This document shows, one piece after another, positions 1-8,818 of a stretch of 64,000 bases of DNA. Source of the DNA: Streptomyces bathyalis (GTDB lineage Bacteria; Actinomycetota; Actinomycetes; Streptomycetales; Streptomycetaceae); contig NZ_CP048882.1 in assembly GCF_015910445.1 (NCBI RefSeq), positions 4,588,001 to 4,652,000 on the forward strand, written 5' to 3'. The position numbers and the translations under genes are program-made. The number at the start of each line of letters is the position of its first letter. The stretch's first letter is position 1. The notes under the pieces were generated by a model. That model was given only the letters and a program-made list of their open reading frames with translations, was not told the origin of the DNA and made no database searches.

Positions 1-545
1 GCCGCAGCTTCGTCCGGCCGTTCCTGGCCCTCGGCGGCAGCCGCAACATCCTCGTGCCGCGGGCCGGACGGGACGTCCCCTTCACCATCGAGAACTTCCC
101 CTACACGGACTCCTTCGGCCGCGAGACCGTCACTTTCGTGCGGACGTTCACCTTCCCCCGCCGCACCCACCGCTTCGACGCCACCATGGTCTTCAGCCCG
201 GAGCGGGGCTGCATCGTCGACTACCTCGGTACGCACCAGCACCTCGCCACCGACCTGCACCTGTCGGCCGACACGGACGGCGCCCTGGTCATCCGCTCCG
301 GCGAGCACCGCTTCCGCGAGGGACGGGTCGATGTCAGGGTGCCGGACGCGATAGGGGGTGACGCGGTGGTGCGTGAGTCGTACGACGACGCGACGGGCCG
401 GTTCCGGGTCCAAGTGAGGGTGGAGAACCGGAAGTTCGGGCCGCTCTTCGGCTACGAGGGGTTCTTCACCGCCGAGTTCTCCGACGCCACCGGACGCCCC
501 GTGCCGGCCGGACTGCGCCCGGTGCGCGAGGAGTCCAGGGCGTGA
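1..545 (+). CDS. DUF4166 domain protein, 5'-truncated by the window edge
   Basis: The open frame runs in from the left edge, so the true start is outside. A GTG at 54 is internal, because coding-like sequence (RSFVRPFLALGG) precedes it in frame. The visible 180 or so residues resemble the DUF4166 family of actinobacterial proteins, with motifs such as IENFPYTDSFGRETV and GPLFGYEGFF near the C-terminus. No signal peptide or membrane segment is visible in this part. Its stop overlaps the GTG of the following TetR gene (GTGA), so the two are probably co-transcribed and translationally coupled. The biochemical function of DUF4166 is not established. The family call is from recognised motifs, not a search. 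Confidence 0.75.
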   Translation, partial: RSFVRPFLALGGSRNILVPRAGRDVPFTIENFPYTDSFGRETVTFVRTFTFPRRTHRFDATMVFSPERGCIVDYLGTHQHLATDLHLSADTDGALVIRSGEHRFREGRVDVRVPDAIGGDAVVRESYDDATGRFRVQVRVENRKFGPLFGYEGFFTAEFSDATGRPVPAGLRPVREESRA

Positions 546-1180
546 GCGGCGACACCCGTACCAAGCTCCTTGCCGGTGCGCTGCGGACGGTGACCGAGCA
601 GGGTTACGCCAAGACCTCCGCCCGTACCGTCGCCGCGGCGGCCGGAGTCAACCAGGCGCTGGTCTTCTACCACTTCGGCAGCGTCGACGAACTCCTCGCC
701 GCCGCTTGCCGGTTCGGCGCCGAGCAGCGGGTCGCGCTGTACCGCGAACGTCTTGCGCGGGTGGAGAGCCTGGCCGAACTCGTCACCCTCGCAAGGGAGT
801 TGCACTCCGAGGAGCGCGCCGGCGGCCATGTCGCGGTTCTCGCACAGCTTCTGTCGGGTGCTCAGACGCAGCCGCGTCTCGCTCCCGCCACGTCCGCGGG
901 GCTCGCGCTGTGGATCGACGAGGTCGAACAGGTGCTGGCGCGTGTGCTCGCCGGATCGCCGATCGCCGAGTTCGTGGACGCTCCCGGTCTCGCCCGGGCG
1001 ATCGCGGCCGGATTCGTCGGACTGGAGCTCTACGAGGGCGTCGACGAGGAGGGTGCGCAGCGCGCCCTGGACGCGCTCGAGCAGCTGTCCGGACTGGTCG
1101 GCGTGCTGGAGGAACTCGGCCCCGTCGCTCAGCGGGCTGTACGGGCGCGGCTGCGCCGGAGCGGCGGCCGTCGCCCTTAG
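542..1180 (+). CDS. TetR/AcrR family transcriptional regulator
   Basis: A 212-residue protein with a typical TetR N-terminal helix-turn-helix at about residues 8-50: TKLLAGALRTVTEQGYAKTS, then AAAAGVNQALVFYHFGS. The rest is a helical ligand-binding and dimerisation domain. The GTG start overlaps the stop of the upstream DUF4166 gene by four bases, which suggests a two-gene operon. TetR proteins normally repress their own or neighbouring promoters and release DNA when a small ligand binds. The ligand and target here cannot be read from sequence. Length is normal for the family. Confidence 0.9.
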   Translation: MSGDTRTKLLAGALRTVTEQGYAKTSARTVAAAAGVNQALVFYHFGSVDELLAAACRFGAEQRVALYRERLARVESLAELVTLARELHSEERAGGHVAVLAQLLSGAQTQPRLAPATSAGLALWIDEVEQVLARVLAGSPIAEFVDAPGLARAIAAGFVGLELYEGVDEEGAQRALDALEQLSGLVGVLEELGPVAQRAVRARLRRSGGRRP

Positions 1181-1670
1181 GGCGTATCCGGCGTATCCGG
1201 CGTATCCGGCGGATCTTGCCGGACAGGCCCCTGGCCCTCGTCCCGGGGAGGGCTCAGCGCTTGAGCGTGAAGGTGAGCTTGCCGGAGAGCTTGCCGCTGA
1301 GCCGGACTGCCGCGACGACCTACCCTTCCGTGATGAGCGTTCCGACCTCGGCCCGCGAGAGGCCGCAGCCTTCGGCGATCTGCCGCACCGGCCGGACACC
1401 GCTCCGCGCCGCGAAGCGGACCGAGACGTCGATCACCTTGTGGTCCAGGTGATCCGATCCGCCGGTGTCGAGGAGCCAGGCGTTGTCCCGGTCGAGAGCT
1501 GTGCGATCACGGCGCCCGGACGCACACGCCTCCAGCGTCTCCGGGGCTTGTTCCGGAGGGGCATCCGGGTGCCGGATCCGGACAGAGTGAACCCCCGGAC
1601 GTACAACACCGTCCCGCCGGGTACCCGGAGGCGAGCACCGGAGCACACTGCGGCAGGAGGGAGCCCGGCC
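1181..1670. other. Intergenic stretch with a 9-bp triplicate repeat and a possible degraded minus-strand gene
   Basis: Directly after the TetR stop, GGCGTATCC is repeated three times head to tail (1181-1207). On the minus strand, about 1256-1500 reads as a plausible protein end. It has an HTH-like segment (VRQIAEGCGLSRAEVG) ending at a stop near 1317, followed in the same frame by VRLSGKLSGKLTFTLKR and a second stop at 1254-1256. This could be the decayed C-terminus of a lost gene, but no start or upstream domain is recognisable. An AGGAGG-type ribosome site precedes the aconitase start. Confidence 0.3.
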
Positions 1671-3707
1671 ATGGCCAGCGCGGACGAGGAGGCCGTCACG
1701 ACGGTCACGGGTCGCTCTGCACGGGGAACCGTTGCACAGCGGCTCATCGACGGCCACCTGGTCGAAGGCGAGGCGCGCCCCGGCGAGGAGATCGGTCTGC
1801 GCATCGACCAGACCCTCACCCAGGACGCCACCGGCACGCTGGTGATGCAGGAGTTGGAATCGCTCGGCCTGGACCGGGTCCGTACGGAGGTCAGCGTCCA
1901 GTACGTGGACCACAACATCCTCCAGGCCGACGAGCGCAACGCCGAGGACCACGCGTTCCTGCGCTCCGCCGCCCGGCGCTTCGGCCTCTGGTACTCCAAG
2001 CCCGGCAACGGCGTCTCGCACCCCACCCACATGCAGCGCTTCGGCATTCCCGGCAAGACCCTCGCGGGTTCCGACTCGCATACGTGTGCGGCCGGTTCGC
2101 TCGGCATGCTGGCCATCGGTGTCGGCGGCCTCGAGGTGGCTCTGGCCATGGCCGGCCGTCCCCTCTACGTGCGGATGCCCCGGATCTGGGGTGTGCGCCT
2201 GACGGGTGAGCTGCCGCCGTGGGTGAGCGCCAAGGACGTCATCCTGGAGCTGCTGCGCCGCCACGGGGTCAAGGGCGCCGTCAACCGCGTCCTCGAATAC
2301 CACGGCCCGGGCCTCGATTCGCTGACCGCGATGGACCGGCACGTGATCGCCAACATGGGCGCGGAACTGGGCGCCACCGCCAGCGTCTTCCCGTCCGACG
2401 ACGCCGTACGGGCCTTCCTGCGGTCCGAGGGCCGCGAGGAGGACTTCGTACCGCTCACCGCGGAGCCCGGAGCCGTCTACGACCTCGACGAGGAGATCGA
2501 CCTCTCCTCACTCGAACCCCTCATCGCGCGTCCTTCCTCGCCGGGCAACGTGGTGCCCGTGCGGGAGGTGGCGGGCCGGCCCGTCGACCAGTCGGTGATC
2601 GGTTCCTCCGCGAATCCCGGGCTGCGCGACTTCGCGGTGTCAGCCGCCATGGTCGCGGGGCGGAACACGGCTGCCGGGGTGAGCCTCGACATCAACCCCA
2701 CGTCGCGCGAGATCCTCCAGGACCTCACCCTCTCGGGCGGCACCTTCGACCTCATCACCGCCGGTGCCCGGCTGCACCAGAGCGGCTGCCTCGGCTGCAT
2801 CGGCATGGGCCAGGCACCGGCGGTGGGACGCAATTCGCTGCGCACGTTCCCCCGCAACTTCCCCGGCCGCTCCGGGACGGAGGAGGACTCCGTGTGGTTG
2901 TGCTCCCCGGAGACCGCCACCGCCTCCGCGCTGACCGGCGTCATCACCGACCCGCGCGACTGGGCGGCCGATACCGGGATGGAGGCGCCGCACATCGCAC
3001 TGCCGGAGTCGGCCAGCGTGAACAAGCAGATGCTGGAGGCGCCCCTCCCCGTGGAGGAGGCCGCGTCCGTCGAGCTGGAGCGCGGCCCGAACGTCTCCGC
3101 GCTGCCCGAGTTCGACCCGCTGCCGGACACGCTGGAGGGCCCGGTGCTGCTGAAGGCCGGGGACGACGTCTCCACGGACGAGATCTCCCCTGCGGGTGCC
3201 AGGGCCCTGCCGTACCGGTCGAACATCCCCAAGCTCGCCGAGTTCACGTTCATCCGCATCGACCCGGACTATCCGCGGCGCGCGGCGGAGTCGTCCCGGG
3301 ATGAGGGCAACAACGGGCACTTCGTCGTCGGCGGCGACAACTACGGCCAGGGCTCCTCACGCGAGCATGCCGCGATCACGCCGCGCTACCTGGGGCTGCG
3401 TGCCGTCGTCGCCAAGTCCTTCGCGCGCATCCACTGGCAGAACCTCGTCAACTTCGGAGTGCTGCCCCTGGAGTTCGAGGACGGCGGCGACGCCGAACGC
3501 ATCCGCGGCGACGACGTGCTCCGCCTCGACGGCCTGCGCGACGCCCTCGGCGAGGGGGCTGACGCGGCGGGAGGCACGCTGCGGCTGCGGAACGTCACAC
3601 GCGACGAGGAGTACGGGGTGAGGCACCGCCTCTCCGCCCGGCAGCGGGAGATCGTACGGGCCGGCGGCATCATCCCGGCCCTGGCCGCGGCGAAAACGTC
3701 CCGGTAA
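1671..3707 (+). CDS. Aconitate hydratase
   Basis: Encodes 678 residues of an aconitase that interconverts citrate and isocitrate through cis-aconitate in the TCA cycle, in the cytoplasm. Family signatures include AGSDSHTCAAGSLGMLAIG in the N-terminal half and HQSGCLGCIGMGQAP, which supplies the 4Fe-4S cysteines. The C-terminal swivel domain has GDDVSTDEISPAG and DNYGQGSSREHA. The ATG at 1671 follows a good AGGAGG ribosome site. The frame stays open far upstream, but that part reads as non-protein-like shadow of the TetR gene. The length (about 680) fits the shorter aconitase branch rather than the roughly 900-residue AcnA enzymes, so Streptomyces may carry this in addition to a main acnA. Confidence 0.93.
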   Translation: MASADEEAVTTVTGRSARGTVAQRLIDGHLVEGEARPGEEIGLRIDQTLTQDATGTLVMQELESLGLDRVRTEVSVQYVDHNILQADERNAEDHAFLRSAARRFGLWYSKPGNGVSHPTHMQRFGIPGKTLAGSDSHTCAAGSLGMLAIGVGGLEVALAMAGRPLYVRMPRIWGVRLTGELPPWVSAKDVILELLRRHGVKGAVNRVLEYHGPGLDSLTAMDRHVIANMGAELGATASVFPSDDAVRAFLRSEGREEDFVPLTAEPGAVYDLDEEIDLSSLEPLIARPSSPGNVVPVREVAGRPVDQSVIGSSANPGLRDFAVSAAMVAGRNTAAGVSLDINPTSREILQDLTLSGGTFDLITAGARLHQSGCLGCIGMGQAPAVGRNSLRTFPRNFPGRSGTEEDSVWLCSPETATASALTGVITDPRDWAADTGMEAPHIALPESASVNKQMLEAPLPVEEAASVELERGPNVSALPEFDPLPDTLEGPVLLKAGDDVSTDEISPAGARALPYRSNIPKLAEFTFIRIDPDYPRRAAESSRDEGNNGHFVVGGDNYGQGSSREHAAITPRYLGLRAVVAKSFARIHWQNLVNFGVLPLEFEDGGDAERIRGDDVLRLDGLRDALGEGADAAGGTLRLRNVTRDEEYGVRHRLSARQREIVRAGGIIPALAAAKTSR

Positions 3708-3789
3708 CGGGCCCGTTCACGGGGCTCGCCGGAACCTCGTCCGGCCCGGTCACCCGGCTCCGCTCGTTCAGGAAAGCCGTCCGGCACTC

Positions 3790-5034
3790 TCATCTCGCTT
3801 CGCCGCGGCGCTTGCGCTGCCGGTCCGGGACGGAGAGGTGGATGAGCTCGGCGGCCTTGGTCAGCCGCGGGTGCCGGTCGACCGTCTCCCGCGTGTACCG
3901 GTCGAGCTCCTCCGCGAGCCGCACCGAACGCTTCTCCACGTCCAGCTCGTCGAGCATCCGGTCGATCTCGGCGAGCAGGGCGCCGTGGAGCTGCCACTGG
4001 CGCGGATGGTTCTGCACGCCGGTGAGCAACAGGTCCGCCACCCGGTCACGTGCCTCGCGGGCCGCGGAGAGCTCCTCCACCAGCCGGGCCTCGGCCGTGT
4101 CCGCGTCCGCGGTCACGTCACTGGTGATGAGGACGGCGAACGCCTTCACCGCCCCGGCCAGATGGGCGAACAACTCCTCCAGCGCGGCGGCCTCCTGGGG
4201 CGGGAAGAGCGGCTCGTCCTCCCGGTTCCGGGCCAGGTCCGTGAGGGTGCGGGCGGTGACGCGCAGCACCACCACGCAGATCTCCAGGGTGTCCAGACCC
4301 GTCCGCAGCACCACACGGGAGAGCAGCCCCTCCTTGACCCGCGGGTTGAGCTTCAGGCTCTCCTCGGCCTGCGCCAGGGACGCGTCCACCTGCACGATGT
4401 CGTGGTCGAGGCGGCGCGCTTCCCGCAGCCGCTCCGCGGCATCCTCCACCGGTGTGTGACGGCCGAGTTCCTCGCCGACCCGGCGGAGCAGACGGCGCAG
4501 GCGGCTGGCCAGGTCCTCGATGGCCTCGGTGGCGGACTGCGTCCACACCGGCGGCACGAAGACCACGTTGAACAGCAGGCCCACCACCGCGCCGATGAGG
4601 GTCTCCACCACGCGGTCCAGTGCCGTCGCGGCGACCTGGGTCACGCTCACGCCCAGGACGAGCATCGCGCTGATGGCAACCTCCGGCACGAACTCCTTGA
4701 CGCGCACGAGGTGACCCACCGTCAGCGAGGCGAGGATCAGGATTCCCAGCGACCACCAACTCAGGCCCACCAGGTTGCTGAAGCCGACGGCGACGAGGAC
4801 CCCGGCCACCACGGCGTTCACCCTCCGGATGCCCCGGGTGAGCGTGGCGTAGAGGGTGACCTGGACGACGAGCAGCGTGGTCAGCGGGGCGAGCAGCGGA
4901 ATCTGGGCGTTGCTGAGCCACAGGGCCGCCAGGTAGCTGAGTACGGCTGCCGCCGTTGACCGGAGTGTCTGGGCGACCGCGGGTTCGTTGCGGCGCCGCA
5001 CCAGTTCGGCGAGGGGTTCGAGAACAGCCGGCAC
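3790..5034 (-). CDS. FUSC/ArAE-type membrane protein (putative aromatic acid exporter)
   Basis: A 414-residue protein with a cluster of hydrophobic segments in the first 150 or so residues (for example LLAPLTTLLVVQVTLYATL, WWSLGILILASLTVG and LIGAVVGLLFNVVFVPPVW). A long, charged, mostly helical cytoplasmic half follows. This is the layout of the FUSC/aromatic acid exporter superfamily half-size proteins. I chose the GTG at 5034 because it directly precedes the conserved VLEPLAELVRRRNEPAV start, with a purine-rich GGGAAAGGG upstream; the longer ORF adds only low-complexity residues. It sits just downstream of the minus-strand TetR gene (5165-5803), so they may be co-transcribed. The substrate is unknown. 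Confidence 0.8.
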   Translation of the reverse strand: MPAVLEPLAELVRRRNEPAVAQTLRSTAAAVLSYLAALWLSNAQIPLLAPLTTLLVVQVTLYATLTRGIRRVNAVVAGVLVAVGFSNLVGLSWWSLGILILASLTVGHLVRVKEFVPEVAISAMLVLGVSVTQVAATALDRVVETLIGAVVGLLFNVVFVPPVWTQSATEAIEDLASRLRRLLRRVGEELGRHTPVEDAAERLREARRLDHDIVQVDASLAQAEESLKLNPRVKEGLLSRVVLRTGLDTLEICVVVLRVTARTLTDLARNREDEPLFPPQEAAALEELFAHLAGAVKAFAVLITSDVTADADTAEARLVEELSAAREARDRVADLLLTGVQNHPRQWQLHGALLAEIDRMLDELDVEKRSVRLAEELDRYTRETVDRHPRLTKAAELIHLSVPDRQRKRRGEAR

Positions 5035-5164
5035 GCGGTGCCCTTTCCCGCTCCTGTGCCGAAGCGGGCGTGCGGCCGGTGCCTGCCACCCGAGTGGGCT
5101 TCGCGGCGGGCCTCGCGGGGTGAGGCCCGGGAGGGCGGGGGCGGAGTCGACGTGGCCCAACCGC

Positions 5165-5803
5165 TCATGGACGCAGCAGAGCCAGCAGCAGCCGGACGAG
5201 TTCGTCCACGATCTCGTCGAGGGTGGCGTCGACCCAGCCCGCGGACCAGTCGTGCAGCAGCCCGTTCACGCTCCCGATGAAGGCGGCGGCGGTGATGCGG
5301 TAGTCACGGTCGGCGGCCTCGCCCCGCTCCACCGCGGATGCCGCCTCGGCACGGATCAGCTCGACCCACCTGGCGCGGCGCGAGAGCCGCTGCTCGTCCA
5401 GGCGGGGGCTGACGCCCACGATCTCGGTGAAGGCGATCCGCATGCGGCGCGGGTCCGAGGTGAGGCTCGCCGCGTACGCACGGAAGACGAAGCCGTAGCG
5501 TTCCGCGAACGGCAGGTCCCCGGTTGTTCCGAGGGCGTCCAGGACCGCCGCCTGGGCCCAGTCGTTGACCTGGAGATGCAGGACGGCGAGCACGTCTTCG
5601 AGGGTGCGGAACTCCTCGTAGAACTGACGGGTCGACAGCCCTGCCGCCTCGCAGAGCGCGGCGACGCTCGTCGACCGGTAGCCGGGAGCGTCGCCGAAGA
5701 GCTGAAGCGCCGCGTCGAGGAATCTCTGACGCCGCTCGGCCTGCCTCTCGCTCGCCGCCTTGCCCGCGTACCGGCCGGTCGGCCGCCTGAGCCGCTGCTC
5801 CAC
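5165..5803 (-). CDS. TetR/AcrR family transcriptional regulator
   Basis: From the GTG at 5803 (behind a GAGGGAGAG ribosome site) it encodes 212 residues. After a basic N-terminal extension comes a TetR HTH: RQRFLDAALQLFGDAPGYRSTS, AALCEAAGLSTRQFYEEFRTLEDVL. A helical effector domain follows. It is transcribed away from the beta-propeller gene at 6120 and toward the FUSC gene. The divergent gap holds a classic AATGTGA-type inverted repeat at 5888-5915, likely its operator. The simplest model is self-repression plus control of the FUSC exporter and perhaps the propeller gene. Confidence 0.9.
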   Translation of the reverse strand: MEQRLRRPTGRYAGKAASERQAERRQRFLDAALQLFGDAPGYRSTSVAALCEAAGLSTRQFYEEFRTLEDVLAVLHLQVNDWAQAAVLDALGTTGDLPFAERYGFVFRAYAASLTSDPRRMRIAFTEIVGVSPRLDEQRLSRRARWVELIRAEAASAVERGEAADRDYRITAAAFIGSVNGLLHDWSAGWVDATLDEIVDELVRLLLALLRP

Positions 5804-5887
5804 CGCTCTCCCTCGCTCGCCTTCCGGCCATCTTCTGCCCACGGGGGGTTGAAGAACACGGAGGCCGTAGTTACCTTCGGTAGTACC

Positions 5888-5915
5888 CAATGTGAACAGG
5901 AGTCTTTTCACATTG
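5888..5915. promoter_or_regulatory. Probable TetR operator (CAATGTGAA / TTCACATTG inverted repeat)
   Basis: A perfect 9-bp inverted repeat with a 10-bp spacer lies between the divergent TetR (start 5803) and propeller (start 6120) genes. AATGTGA half-sites facing each other are common TetR-family operators in actinomycetes. Binding by the adjacent regulator is inferred from position. Confidence 0.6.
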
Positions 5916-6000
5916 TGCCGTCAGTGATGCCTCATGAGAAGCACCTGGTCGGACGCCATGTGACGGTGATTCTCGCTCGCATCGGAAGCCACCCCCAGCT

Positions 6001-6048
6001 GCCGGCTCTCCCCGCAGGGCCCCGCCGAACTCTGCGGGGAGAGCCGGC
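6001..6048. terminator. Perfect 17-bp inverted repeat (terminator or leader attenuator)
   Basis: GCCGGCTCTCCCCGCAG (6001-6017) is matched exactly by its reverse complement at 6032-6048, with a 14-nt loop. It lies between two divergent genes, about 70 bases before the propeller gene start. It therefore does not end any visible gene and would sit in that gene's 5' leader. No U-tract follows, which is usual for actinomycete hairpins. Confidence 0.5.
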
Positions 6049-6119
6049 ATCCTCACGCTCGTCCCGTACGGCCGCAAGCTCGGCGAGCGCGGAGACGCCA
6101 CGCGAAGGAGAGCCATGCC

Positions 6120-7442
6120 ATGCCCGTACCAAGGACACAGACGGACGCCGACTCGCCGCTCCTCCCGATGTCACGTCCACGCGCCCGCCGGCGCCTGCTC
6201 CCGTTCGTCCTCGCCACAGCTCTCGTGGCAGTGGCCGCCACGGCCGGCGTGGCAGCCGCCGTACCCGGCCCGGGCGATGAGGAGGCTGCCGGGCTGCGGG
6301 AGGTGATGTTCGTCGGCAACAACTGGGACGGCACCGCCGATGTGATCGAGTCCAGCGGCAGCTTCGAGAAGCTCGGCCGCATCAACGTGATCCCCGACAA
6401 GCAGGAGCGCCTGGACGAGATATACGCGGACCCCGTCAAGCTCCTGTTCTTCCTGGGCATCCGCAACGGACCGGGCGAGGGTCACGACCAGTTCGTCGAC
6501 GACATGTACTCCACGCCCGACGGGACGGCCATGGTCGTCTCACGTCCGAGCTTCGCCGACGTCGTCTCCATCGACGTCGCGACCGGGAAGATCAACTGGC
6601 GCTTCCCCGTCTCCGGTCACCGCTCCGACCACATGGCCGTCTCGCCTGACGGCAAGCGCGTGGCCGTCTCCGCCTCCACCTCCAACACCGTCCACGTGCT
6701 CGACATCGGCACGGGGAAGGAAGCGGGCTCGTTCAAGGCGGGCGACAAGCCGCACGAGAACGTGTTCACCGACGGCGGCAAGTACTTGTGGAACATGTCC
6801 ATCGGCGAGGTCAACACCGCCGCCGACGACCCGTGGCTGGACTGGACGAAGGGCGACCGCAAGATCACCGTCGTGGACGCGGCCACCTTCAAGGAGGCCA
6901 AGGTCATCGACATGCGCGACAGGCTCGACGCCTTCGGACGCAAGGACCTCTCCGACGCCGTGCGGCCCGTGGCCTTCACGCCCGACGAGTCCACGCTCTA
7001 CTTCCAGGTCTCCTTCTTCAACGGGTTCCTCGAGTACGACGTGGCCGCGGACAAGATCACGCGCGTCAAGACGCTGCCCAAGAACCCCGACACCAGCGAG
7101 GACCGCACGACCTGGGTCAACGACTCCCGTCACCACGGCATGTCGATGAGCCCGGACGGCGACAAGCTCTGCGTCGCGGGAACCATGGACGACTACGCGA
7201 CGGTCGTCGACCGCGACACCCTGCAGGAAGGGCCCCTGGTCGACGCCTCGAAGCCCTACTGGGCCACGGTCAGCGGCGACGGCAAGTCCTGCGTCATCTC
7301 CGAGAGCGGAAGCGACCAGGTCACGGCCATCGACTTCGCCACCGGCGAGAAGACGGCCTCGGTGCCCGTCGGGGATCACCCGCAGCGCGTCCGCATCGCT
7401 CATGTGCCCGACGACTGGACCAGCCCGGCCGCGCGCCGGTGA
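6120..7442 (+). CDS. Secreted YncE-like beta-propeller protein
   Basis: A 440-residue protein with an N-terminal basic stretch and hydrophobic signal segment (RRRLLPFVLATALVAVAATAGVAA), so it is probably exported. The mature part shows repeated propeller blades of the YncE/lactonase type: VSIDVATGKINWRFPVSG, MAVSPDGKRVAVSAS, HVLDIGTG, TPDESTLYFQVSF, MSMSPDGDKLCVAG, TAIDFATGEK. The ATG at 6120 has a GAAGGAGAG ribosome site; an out-of-frame ATG five bases earlier does not lead to a gene. Propellers of this class can be enzymes or binding scaffolds, and no catalytic set is recognisable here. A strong hairpin follows the stop. Confidence 0.85.
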   Translation: MPVPRTQTDADSPLLPMSRPRARRRLLPFVLATALVAVAATAGVAAAVPGPGDEEAAGLREVMFVGNNWDGTADVIESSGSFEKLGRINVIPDKQERLDEIYADPVKLLFFLGIRNGPGEGHDQFVDDMYSTPDGTAMVVSRPSFADVVSIDVATGKINWRFPVSGHRSDHMAVSPDGKRVAVSASTSNTVHVLDIGTGKEAGSFKAGDKPHENVFTDGGKYLWNMSIGEVNTAADDPWLDWTKGDRKITVVDAATFKEAKVIDMRDRLDAFGRKDLSDAVRPVAFTPDESTLYFQVSFFNGFLEYDVAADKITRVKTLPKNPDTSEDRTTWVNDSRHHGMSMSPDGDKLCVAGTMDDYATVVDRDTLQEGPLVDASKPYWATVSGDGKSCVISESGSDQVTAIDFATGEKTASVPVGDHPQRVRIAHVPDDWTSPAARR

Positions 7443-7514
7443 GCGAAGCCGCTCCACACCACGCACGGGTGGATGTGGGCAGCGGAGGCACACCGGGTCA
7501 GGCCGCTGAGGCCT

Positions 7515-7543
7515 GTGCCCCCGCCGCTCGACGGCGGGGGCAC
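7515..7543 (+). terminator. Hairpin terminator after the propeller gene
   Basis: GTGCCCCCGCCG and CGGCGGGGGCAC form a perfect 12-bp stem with a 5-nt loop, 72 bases after the stop codon. Strong GC hairpins without a U-tract are typical actinomycete terminators. Confidence 0.75.
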
Positions 7544-7700
7544 GGCGCCTGACGCGGCGGCCCCGTCCCCCGGCGGAGACGTGAGCCGGGCACGTCCGCC
7601 GGGGGAGCGGCCGCGTGAATCCGCGGCCGGCGCGGCCGGGGTCGGCGGGAGCCGTCACGGCCGGCCACAACTCCGGGCCATATCCCCATTCCGGTCCCGG

Positions 7701-7760
7701 TCCCGTTCCCGGTGACCGGCTTCCGTTCCCGGTGACCGGCTTCCGTTCCCGGTGACCGGG
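7701..7760. repeat. Three tandem 20-bp repeats
   Basis: Units of the form TTCCGTTCCCGGTGACCGGC follow each other three times with only edge mismatches, inside the 614-bp gap before the fru operon. No ORF uses them convincingly. Each unit contains CCGGTGACCGG, itself nearly palindromic, so a binding-site array or replication slippage are both possible. Confidence 0.7.
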
Positions 7761-7970
7761 GACGGCCTTTCATGGCGCCTGGCCCATGAAACGCGGACCG
7801 CATCGTCGCGCGCTCCCGCCGCCGAACCCGGCGTGAGCTGCAGCCGGTCCTCCATGACTTCACCGAACGCGCCCACAGCGGTGGGCAGTTGGGGACGTCG
7901 GCCTCCCCGGGCATCCCACGCCGTGCCCGCATGCCCTGTCGGGGAGCGCGTCCGTTCGTGCCCACCTTCT

Positions 7971-8036
7971 TGCCCGAACGTGTTTACTTCCCGGCAATGC
8001 CCGCGTACCGTCCTCGGAAAGCAACAGGTTCGGGCA
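7971..8036. promoter_or_regulatory. Widely spaced inverted repeat upstream of fruR (candidate operator pair)
   Basis: TGCCCGAAC (7971-7979) and its exact reverse complement GTTCGGGCA (8028-8036) flank the likely promoter, 48 bp apart and just before the fruR start at 8057. DeoR-family repressors often bind separated half-sites and loop DNA. The assignment to FruR is positional. Confidence 0.4.
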
Positions 8037-8056
8037 TGGAACGGACGTAAATCCAC

Positions 8057-8818
8057 ATGTACGCAGCGGAGCGCCAGCAGGAGATCCTGCGGCTGGCCCA
8101 TGAGAGCGGGCGCGTCGACGTGCTGTCTCTCGCCGAGGAGTTCGGGGTCACGGCCGAAACGGTCCGGCGGGATCTGAAGGCCCTGGGCAGGGCCGGGCTG
8201 GTGCACCGGGTCCACGGCGGCGCCATCCCGGCGGGACGGCTCGACTTCGAACTCGATCTGGCCGAGCGGGACGCCGTCGCGTCGGACGAGAAGGACCGCA
8301 TCGCCCGGGCCGCCCTGGACGAACTGCCCGCCGACCGGAGCGTGATCATCGACGCGGGCACCACGTCGGCCCGCCTCGCCGCCGCAATCCCGGTGGACTC
8401 CACGGTCACCGTCGTCACCCACGCCCTGCCGGTCGCCGCCCGGCTCGCCGACCATCCGGGCATCGCGCTCCACCTCGTCGGAGGACGGGTACGGCACCGC
8501 ACACGGGCCGCCGTCGACGCATGGGCGCTGCGCGCCTACGGCGAGATCAACGCCGACGTCGTCTTCCTCGCGGCCAACGGCTTCTCGACCGGTGGCGGTC
8601 TCACGACGCCCGACCTGGCCGAGGCCGCGGTGAAGCGAGCGATCATCGCGGCCGCGCGACGGGTGGTACTCCTCGCCGACTCCAGCAAGTTCGGCAAGGA
8701 GCACTTCGGCCGCTTCGGCGATCTCACCCACGTCGACCTGCTCATCACGGACACGGGGCTCAGCGCCGAGGACGCACGCTCCATCGAGGAGCAGGGCACG
8801 GAAGTGGTGCGCGCATGA
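8057..8818 (+). CDS. fruR: DeoR/GlpR-type repressor of the fructose PTS operon
   Basis: 253 residues with an N-terminal DeoR helix-turn-helix (ERQQEILRLAHESGRVDVLSL, FGVTAETVRRDLKAL, then the family signature VHRVHGGAI). The C-terminal sugar-phosphate sensor domain has IIDAGTTS, VVTHALPVA, FLAANGFSTGGGLTTPD and VLLADSSKFGKEHF. The gene overlaps fruK by four bases (ATGA) and heads a fruR-fruK-fruA set. In this family fructose 1-phosphate, the product of EIIFru transport, usually relieves repression. Here that follows from context rather than visible residues. Confidence 0.92.
   Translation: MYAAERQQEILRLAHESGRVDVLSLAEEFGVTAETVRRDLKALGRAGLVHRVHGGAIPAGRLDFELDLAERDAVASDEKDRIARAALDELPADRSVIIDAGTTSARLAAAIPVDSTVTVVTHALPVAARLADHPGIALHLVGGRVRHRTRAAVDAWALRAYGEINADVVFLAANGFSTGGGLTTPDLAEAAVKRAIIAAARRVVLLADSSKFGKEHFGRFGDLTHVDLLITDTGLSAEDARSIEEQGTEVVRA

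Noticed and set aside
1256..1500. A functional small HTH gene on the minus strand
   Set aside because: Only a plausible C-terminus is seen, with two in-frame stops and no start. Kept as a possible remnant in the gap description.
753..1670. N-terminal extension of aconitase in the open upstream frame
   Set aside because: The extra residues are antisense-like and overlap the TetR gene. The ATG at 1671 has a proper ribosome site and begins family-like sequence.
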